Below are positions 6,464-11,241 of a DNA stretch of 11,241 bases, piece after piece. Positions within the stretch are counted from its first letter, which is position 1, and the number at the start of each line of letters is the position of its first letter. Both the position numbers and the translations under genes were made by a program. A model generated the notes under the pieces. The model searched no databases, was not told the origin of the DNA, and saw only the letters and a list, made by a program, of their open reading frames with translations. Source of the DNA: Hyphomicrobiales bacterium (GTDB lineage Bacteria > Pseudomonadota > Alphaproteobacteria > Rhizobiales > Beijerinckiaceae); assembly GCA_027489835.1 (NCBI GenBank), contig JAIXZF010000472.1:1-11241 (forward strand), written 5' to 3'.

Positions 6464-7879
6464 TCAGATCCGGCGCGCGCAGCGGATCTCGACCAGCGAG
6501 GCGGCGGCCTGGTTCACCAGCCTCGGGGCTGTCTCCTGCGTGTGCGAGGCTGGCGGGGATGCCGGCAGCGCCGCGCGGAAGGAATCGGTTGGAATGACCG
6601 GATAGCTCGCCTCAGCCACCGTGCCGGCAACCATGCGCGTGGCTTTGGGGCTTTCGCGCACAAGCCCGACGAGGCGTCCCTGCCCGTCCAGAACCGGAGC
6701 CCCGCCGGCGCCAAGTTGCAGCGCCGAGGTGACGCGGTTGTCATTGCCCTGCCATCGGCCCGCCGCCACGATGACCGAGCGCTGCGCCGCTTCCTCGAAG
6801 GACAGTGTGAAGACTGCCTCGCGCGCACCGGACGCACCGAGCGTCACGGCCGGCTGGTTGACCTGCGGCGCGCGCAGGATCACCGCTTCGCCTGCCGCCT
6901 GCCCCGCGGGATCGAGCGGCTGGCCCGCGATGCTTGGGCTTTCGCAGGAGCGGAGCGCGGCTGCGCTGGTGAGCACCCTGCCCTGCCCGAGCGACACGCC
7001 GGATATGGCATGGCGGAGCTCGGTGAGCCCGAGGCTGGGGCGGACGAGCGCAGGCGCGGCGGGAGCGGCTAGCTGGCCGACCGGCGGCTGCGCGCCCACG
7101 CGCGCCGGGTTCGCCGCGATGTCCGTGCCCGGAAAGGGCTCGAACGTATTGGCGATGGCGATCATGATGCGATCCAGCGTCTGGGCCTGATCGATGGGAT
7201 AGCGGAAGGTGTAGCCACGCACGCCATCGGGGCCGTTCGCCAGGCGCGTGTAGAATTTGCGCGCGCCTTCCTCGCCGGACACCACGAACCAGTCGGGCCG
7301 CTGGAGCCGGTAGGTGACCTTGCGACCCGGGCCATCCTGCCGCATGCGCTCGAACAGCTCGGCGAAATCCTGGGCGGGCGGCAGCTTCGTCAGCTGGAGC
7401 GAGACGGCGCCGTCCTGCCGGCGATAGACCACGCCATTGTCGACCGCGACGCGCTGGGTGAGCACGGCGGCCGGCAGGCCGATGCGGATGCCTGTCGCCT
7501 GATCGGTGAGAAGCGCGAAGCGCAGCGCGAGCCGCGCGGCGTCGGCATCGCGCTTGAGCGCCGCGCGCTCGGCCGGGGTCAGGATGCCGTCCGGCGTACC
7601 CTGGCTGCGGCGCTCGAAGGCCAGCATCGCATCATGGGTGCGCCGGCCATATTCGCCGCCGGCCACTCCGTTGAAATCCCCTGTCCAGATCAGGTCGTTC
7701 TGGATCGCCTTGCGCTCAGCTTCGTCCAGTCGCTCGTACGCTGCCTTGGACGCGGCCTGCACCGGATCGAGCGCCGGCTGGGCAGGAGGAGCGGGCTGCG
7801 GACGCGGCGCCTGCGCGATGCCCACTTGGGGAACGAGCAGGAGAATTGAGATGAAGGCGAAGCGCAGGGGGCCTGACAT
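6464..7879 (-). CDS. Secreted peptidoglycan-binding-like protein with degenerate trypsin-like domain (pseudoprotease)
   Basis: This 471-residue protein starts with a Sec signal peptide (hydrophobic residues 7-21, likely cleavage after AQA at 22-24) and a Pro/Ala linker (25-37). Residues about 45-110 resemble a peptidoglycan-binding domain of the PG_binding_1 type (LIWTGDFNGVAGGEYGRRTHDAMLAF, then GILTPAERAAL). Residues about 125-250 form a domain I do not recognise (includes RPDWFVVSGEEGARKFYTR). After a second Ala/Pro linker (255-280), residues 285-471 read like a trypsin-fold domain. The His-motif position reads VLTSAAAL instead of the usual LTNAHV. The Asp position reads GEAVILRA. The Ser motif reads GAGGAPVLDGQGRLVGLV (390-407) instead of GNSGGPL. 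All three catalytic residues therefore seem to be missing. Cys312 and Cys467 could form a disulfide. The ATG at 7879 has GGGAG 9 bases upstream. Expected location is the periplasm. It is divergent from the alpha-2-macroglobulin gene. Function is unknown; a binding or scaffolding role is inferred. Confidence 0.75.
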   Translation of the reverse strand: MSGPLRFAFISILLLVPQVGIAQAPRPQPAPPAQPALDPVQAASKAAYERLDEAERKAIQNDLIWTGDFNGVAGGEYGRRTHDAMLAFERRSQGTPDGILTPAERAALKRDADAARLALRFALLTDQATGIRIGLPAAVLTQRVAVDNGVVYRRQDGAVSLQLTKLPPAQDFAELFERMRQDGPGRKVTYRLQRPDWFVVSGEEGARKFYTRLANGPDGVRGYTFRYPIDQAQTLDRIMIAIANTFEPFPGTDIAANPARVGAQPPVGQLAAPAAPALVRPSLGLTELRHAISGVSLGQGRVLTSAAALRSCESPSIAGQPLDPAGQAAGEAVILRAPQVNQPAVTLGASGAREAVFTLSFEEAAQRSVIVAAGRWQGNDNRVTSALQLGAGGAPVLDGQGRLVGLVRESPKATRMVAGTVAEASYPVIPTDSFRAALPASPPASHTQETAPRLVNQAAASLVEIRCARRI

Positions 7880-7982
7880 GGCGTCTTTCTCCCGGTCGGC
7901 TGACGCGGCGGAGGCAGTCTTGCAGGGCGAGGGGCGGCTGTCGAGCCGGGGCGATGCCGACTGGATAGGGGCGTCACGATCC

Positions 7983-8010
7983 TTGCCGCCAGCCCGCGCC
8001 CTGCTAGTCT
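7983..8010 (+). promoter_or_regulatory. Candidate promoter for the alpha-2-macroglobulin gene
   Basis: TTGCCG (7983-7988) and TAGTCT (8005-8010) are separated by 16 bases, with TGC just before the -10-like box. This resembles housekeeping sigma-70 promoters of alphaproteobacteria, which tolerate weak -10 boxes. It sits about 60 bases before the start codon in the 192-base gap (7880-8071) between divergent genes. I found no equally good candidate for the opposite direction. Assigned by eye only. Confidence 0.4.
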
Positions 8011-8059
8011 CATTCCGGAGCGGCGCGTTCCGACCCGAAGGCAGCCGCCTGAAGATTGC

Positions 8060-8066
8060 GGGAGAG
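8060..8066 (+). promoter_or_regulatory. Ribosome binding site fixing the start at 8072
   Basis: GGGAGAG ends 5 bases before the ATG at 8072. This supports that codon over the in-frame ATGs at 8087 and 8099, which would shorten or remove the charged n-region of the signal peptide. Confidence 0.6.
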
Positions 8067-8071
8067 AAGCG

Positions 8072-11000
8072 ATGTCGGTCCGTCTCATGGCTGCACTGAT
8101 GTGCGGCCTCCTGCTCGCCATCGGCTCGGCCAACCCTGCGCTGGCGCAGAAGGCGCTCATCCGCGAGGACCTTCGCAGCGAGGCGATCCGGCTCGAGGAG
8201 ACGGTGCGCCGCGCGGCGCCCTCGGCCTCCTCCAAGCCCGCGCAGGCCTGGCGGCAGGACGCCGCGACCGCGCTGAGGGCCGGCAATGCGCGCGCCGCCA
8301 TCGCGGCCGCCTCCGCGGCCGTTGCCGCCGAGCCGCGCGAACCCGCCAACTGGCTCAGCTACGCGCAGACCGCCCTCGGCATTGCCGAAACCACACAGGA
8401 TTGGAGCGAGCGCTACACCAACCGCGACCGGGGCACGACGGCGGCCTATGCCGCCTATGAGCGGGCGCGCACCAAGCCCGAGGAGGCTTCGGCGCTGGCC
8501 ACGCTCGGCCGCGCCTTCGAGGCGCGCGAGATGTGGCGGCCGGCGCTTGACGCCTACCGGCTCAGCCTCGCTGCGGCGGACAATCCGCGCCTGCGCCAGA
8601 GCTATGCCGAGCTGCGCGAAAAGCGCGGCTTCCAGATCCGCGACTACAAGGTCGACTCAGACGCCGCCACGCCGCGCATCTGCTTCACCTTCTCCGATCC
8701 GCTGCTGCGCGGCAGGGTCGATTTCGCGCCCTTCATCGTGGTGCAGGGCGCCCAGCAGCCGGCCATCACCGCCGAGGGCCAGCAGCTCTGTGTCGAAGGG
8801 CTGAAGCATGGCGAGCGCTACCGCATCGCGCTGAGGCAGGGGTTGCCCTCCAACGTCGAGGAACAGCTGCTCAAGACCGCCGACTACGACATCTACGTCC
8901 GCGACCGCTCGCCCCAGGTGCGCTTCACCGGCCGCAACTACGTGCTGCCCAGGACCGGGCAGGAAGGCATCCCGGTCGTGTCGGTCAACACCGAGAAAGT
9001 TGAGATCGACATCTACCGCATCGGCGACCGCTCGCTCGCGCCCACGGTGCGCTCCGACGAGTTCCTCAAGCAGCTCAGCGATTTCTCTGCCCGCGAGATC
9101 GAGCGGCAGAAGGGCGTGAAGCTGTGGTCCGGCCAGCTCGCGACGCGCGTCGAACTCAACCGCGACGTTGTCACCGCCTTTCCCGTGACCGAGGCCGTGT
9201 CGAAGCTCGAGCCCGGCATCCATGTGATGACCGCGCGTGCCCAGCGGCCCGCCGTGTCGGCATCCGGTGATTCCGAGTCGGGCCTGTCTGGCGAGGAACT
9301 GGTCACGCAGTGGTTCGTGGTGTCCGATATCGGGCTCACCGCGTTTTCGGGCGGCGACGGGGTGCATGTGCTCGCCCGCTCGCTCGCAACCGCACGGCCC
9401 ATGGCCGATGTCGAGCTCAGGCTGATCGCCCGCAACAACGAGATCCTGGCCACGCTCCGCACCGACGCGAACGGGCAGGCACGCTTCGATGGCGGGCTGG
9501 CGCGCGGCACGGACGGCCTGGCGCCGGCGCTGGTGGCCGCCGCCGACGGCAAGGGCGATTACGGCTTCCTCGATGTCGCCGGCTCGGCCTTCGACCTCGC
9601 CGATCGCGGCGTGAAGGGCAGGCTGGCGCCTGTGGGCCTCGACGCCTTCCTCGCCACCGAGCGGGGCGTCTACCGCCCCGGCGAAACCATCAATCTCACG
9701 ACCTTGCTGCGCGACGCCGCCGGCAAGGCCGTGGCGGGCCTGCCGATCACGCTGGTCTACAAGCGGCCCGACGGCGTCGAACATCGCCGCGTCGTGGTGC
9801 AGGACCAGGGCGGCGGCGGGCGCGCCCATTCGCTCGCGCTGTTCTCGGGCGCGGCGCGCGGCACCTGGCGCGTCGAGGCCTATGCCGATGCCAAGGGCCG
9901 GCCCATTGGCGAAGCGAAGTTCCTCGTCGAGGATTACGTGCCCGACAGGCTCGACGTGGCTATCGCATCCAGGACCGAGATGATCCGCGCGGGCTCCGCC
10001 GCCAGCATCGACGTCACCGCGCGCTATTTGTATGGCGCGCCGGGCGCGGAACTGGCCGTCAGCGGCGAGGTCTCGCTGGCGCCGGCCGCCCGCACCCCGC
10101 TCAAGGGTTATGAGGATTATCTGGTCGGCCTCACAGACGAAAAGGTCGAGCCGGTCACGCGTGAGATCGAGGAGGCCCCCGCCACCGATGCGCAGGGCAA
10201 GGCGAGCGTCGCCGCCACGCTGCCGGAGAGCGAGGCCAAGCGGCCGATGGAGGCGACGATCCGCGTCCGGGTCGGCGAGAGCGGCGGCCGCGCGGTGGAG
10301 CGCACGCTGAAACTGCCCGTGGCGCTTTCGGAGCCCGTGGTCGCGGTGAAGAAGCTGTTCGAGGATGGCTCGCTCTCGGCCGGCGCCATGGCGAATTTCG
10401 CCGTGATCGCCGCAGCCCCGGATGGAACGCGGCTGGCGCGCGAGGGCCTGAGCTGGACCCTCTCGCGCGTCGACCGCACCTGGCAATGGTACCAGACCGA
10501 TGGGCGCTGGAATTACGAGGCGACACGCACCACGCGGCGCGTTGCCGACGGGCAGCTTTCGGTCGGCGCGGGCGATCCGGCGCGGCTTTCGCTGCCGGCC
10601 GATTGGGGCACCTATCGTCTCGATATCGCCATGGGCTCCGCCCAGACCTCGCTGACCTATTCCGTCGGCTATTCGGGCGAGCCGACCGCCGACACGCCGG
10701 ACGTGCTGGACGTGGCGCTCGACAAGGAAGCCTACCGCGCCGGCGAGGCGATGGTGGTCAACATCAAGCCGCGCTTCGCCGGCCGCGCCACGCTGGCCAT
10801 CATCGGGGACAAGGCCGAGGAGTGGCGCGAGATCGAATTGCCGGCTGCCGGCGCGCGCATCAGCCTCGAGGCCAAGGCCGGATGGGGCGCCGGCGCCTAT
10901 GCCGTGGTGCTCGCCCACCGGCCGCTCGACCAGGCGGCGCGGCGCATGCCCGGCCGGGCGCTGGGCGTCGCGTGGTTCTCGGTCGACAGGGCCGAGAAGA

Positions 11001-11241
11001 CGCTGCCCGTCACGCTCGACCTTCCGGCCCGGATCAGGCCGCGCACCGCGCTCGACATCCCCGTGACGCTGGCGGGGCTCGCGCCCGGCGAGGAGGCGTT
11101 CGTCACCGTCTCGGCCGTCGATGTCGGCATCCTCAACCTGACAAGGCACGAGCCGCCGAAGCCGGCCGAGTTCTTCTTCGGCCAGCGCCAGCTCTCCAGC
11201 GAGGTGCGCGACCTCTACGGATTCCTGATCGACGGGATGCA
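8072..11241 (+). CDS. Bacterial alpha-2-macroglobulin family protein (3' end outside window)
   Basis: The frame is open for 1056 codons from ATG 8072 to the right edge. Family members (E. coli YfhM/ECAM type) have about 1,650 or more residues, so roughly a third is missing, including any thioester site. Residues 1-25 are a Sec signal peptide ending in ALA before Gln26. The bacterial homologue in E. coli is a lipoprotein, but here there is no lipobox Cys, so a soluble periplasmic protein is predicted. Residues about 58-185 are Ala-rich amphipathic helices resembling TPR units (AIAAASAAVAAEP, ALATLGRAFEAREMWRPALDAY). Macroglobulin domains follow from about residue 200: Cys204 and Cys240 may pair, ERGVYRPGET lies at 530-539, a WQWY segment at 804-807, and the family signature VSAVDVGILNLT...FFFGQRQL...DLYG at about 1013-1048. 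Such proteins are thought to trap foreign proteases in the periplasm as they attack the cell. In many bacteria the partner is penicillin-binding protein 1C (pbpC), which could lie beyond the edge. Confidence 0.92.
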   Translation, partial: MSVRLMAALMCGLLLAIGSANPALAQKALIREDLRSEAIRLEETVRRAAPSASSKPAQAWRQDAATALRAGNARAAIAAASAAVAAEPREPANWLSYAQTALGIAETTQDWSERYTNRDRGTTAAYAAYERARTKPEEASALATLGRAFEAREMWRPALDAYRLSLAAADNPRLRQSYAELREKRGFQIRDYKVDSDAATPRICFTFSDPLLRGRVDFAPFIVVQGAQQPAITAEGQQLCVEGLKHGERYRIALRQGLPSNVEEQLLKTADYDIYVRDRSPQVRFTGRNYVLPRTGQEGIPVVSVNTEKVEIDIYRIGDRSLAPTVRSDEFLKQLSDFSAREIERQKGVKLWSGQLATRVELNRDVVTAFPVTEAVSKLEPGIHVMTARAQRPAVSASGDSESGLSGEELVTQWFVVSDIGLTAFSGGDGVHVLARSLATARPMADVELRLIARNNEILATLRTDANGQARFDGGLARGTDGLAPALVAAADGKGDYGFLDVAGSAFDLADRGVKGRLAPVGLDAFLATERGVYRPGETINLTTLLRDAAGKAVAGLPITLVYKRPDGVEHRRVVVQDQGGGGRAHSLALFSGAARGTWRVEAYADAKGRPIGEAKFLVEDYVPDRLDVAIASRTEMIRAGSAASIDVTARYLYGAPGAELAVSGEVSLAPAARTPLKGYEDYLVGLTDEKVEPVTREIEEAPATDAQGKASVAATLPESEAKRPMEATIRVRVGESGGRAVERTLKLPVALSEPVVAVKKLFEDGSLSAGAMANFAVIAAAPDGTRLAREGLSWTLSRVDRTWQWYQTDGRWNYEATRTTRRVADGQLSVGAGDPARLSLPADWGTYRLDIAMGSAQTSLTYSVGYSGEPTADTPDVLDVALDKEAYRAGEAMVVNIKPRFAGRATLAIIGDKAEEWREIELPAAGARISLEAKAGWGAGAYAVVLAHRPLDQAARRMPGRALGVAWFSVDRAEKTLPVTLDLPARIRPRTALDIPVTLAGLAPGEEAFVTVSAVDVGILNLTRHEPPKPAEFFFGQRQLSSEVRDLYGFLIDGM

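Noticed and set aside
6464..7879. Active DegP/HtrA-like serine protease
   Set aside because: The His and Ser motifs are not present (VLTSAAAL and GAGGAP), and there is no PDZ domain.
7506..8099. 197-codon open frame on the + strand over the divergent promoter region
   Set aside because: Most of it is antisense to the signal peptide and wall-binding region of the 6464-7879 gene. Its sequence is Ser/Arg/Ala-rich noise.
8292..8330. GCC/GCG-rich repeat-like stretch
   Set aside because: It encodes an Ala-rich helix in the macroglobulin N-terminus. The bases vary in a codon-like way and there is no tandem repeat unit.
8657..11149. 830-codon open frame on the - strand
   Set aside because: It is antisense to the alpha-2-macroglobulin gene, whose frame carries clear family motifs. 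The antisense product is compositionally biased (Arg, Gly, Asp, His) and has no domain.

Overview
The window looks like a stretch of chromosome from a high-GC alphaproteobacterium, most likely in the Hyphomicrobiales (Rhizobiales). The composition is visibly GC-rich, codons strongly favour G or C in the third position, and the protein families resemble those of that order. The genus cannot be fixed from the sequence. The content is ordinary core or metabolic chromosome. I see no transposases, integrases, phage genes, tRNA or rRNA genes, CRISPR arrays or long repeats, and no gene-free stretch longer than 192 bases.

Left half (1-5180, + strand): the end of a small conserved protein without known function is followed by four closely packed genes. 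These are an endonuclease/exonuclease/phosphatase (EEP) family enzyme, a PhzF-fold isomerase-like protein, a Nudix hydrolase that overlaps it by 4 bases (GTGA), and a complete M3-family peptidyl-dipeptidase (dcp). Spacings of 20, 48, -4 and 19 bases suggest one transcription unit. The products share no pathway; all four are cytoplasmic hydrolases or isomerases of a clean-up or recycling type.

Middle (5192-7879, - strand): a 4-hydroxybenzoate 3-monooxygenase (pobA) with every active-site residue I could compare intact converges on dcp, with 11 bases between their stop codons. Upstream on the same strand lies a secreted protein with a peptidoglycan-binding-like domain and a trypsin-fold C-terminus. 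All three catalytic positions of that fold appear to be lost, so it looks like a pseudoprotease. No pobR-type regulator is next to pobA.

Right end (8072-11241, + strand): a large bacterial alpha-2-macroglobulin-family protein starts divergently from the pseudoprotease, across a 192-base shared upstream region, and runs off the window. It has a Sec signal peptide without a lipobox and a TPR-like Ala-rich helical N-terminus before the macroglobulin domains.

The most interesting point is the divergent pairing of a predicted periplasmic pseudoprotease carrying a cell-wall-binding module with an alpha-2-macroglobulin-like protease trap. No clearly new defence or mobile system is visible.
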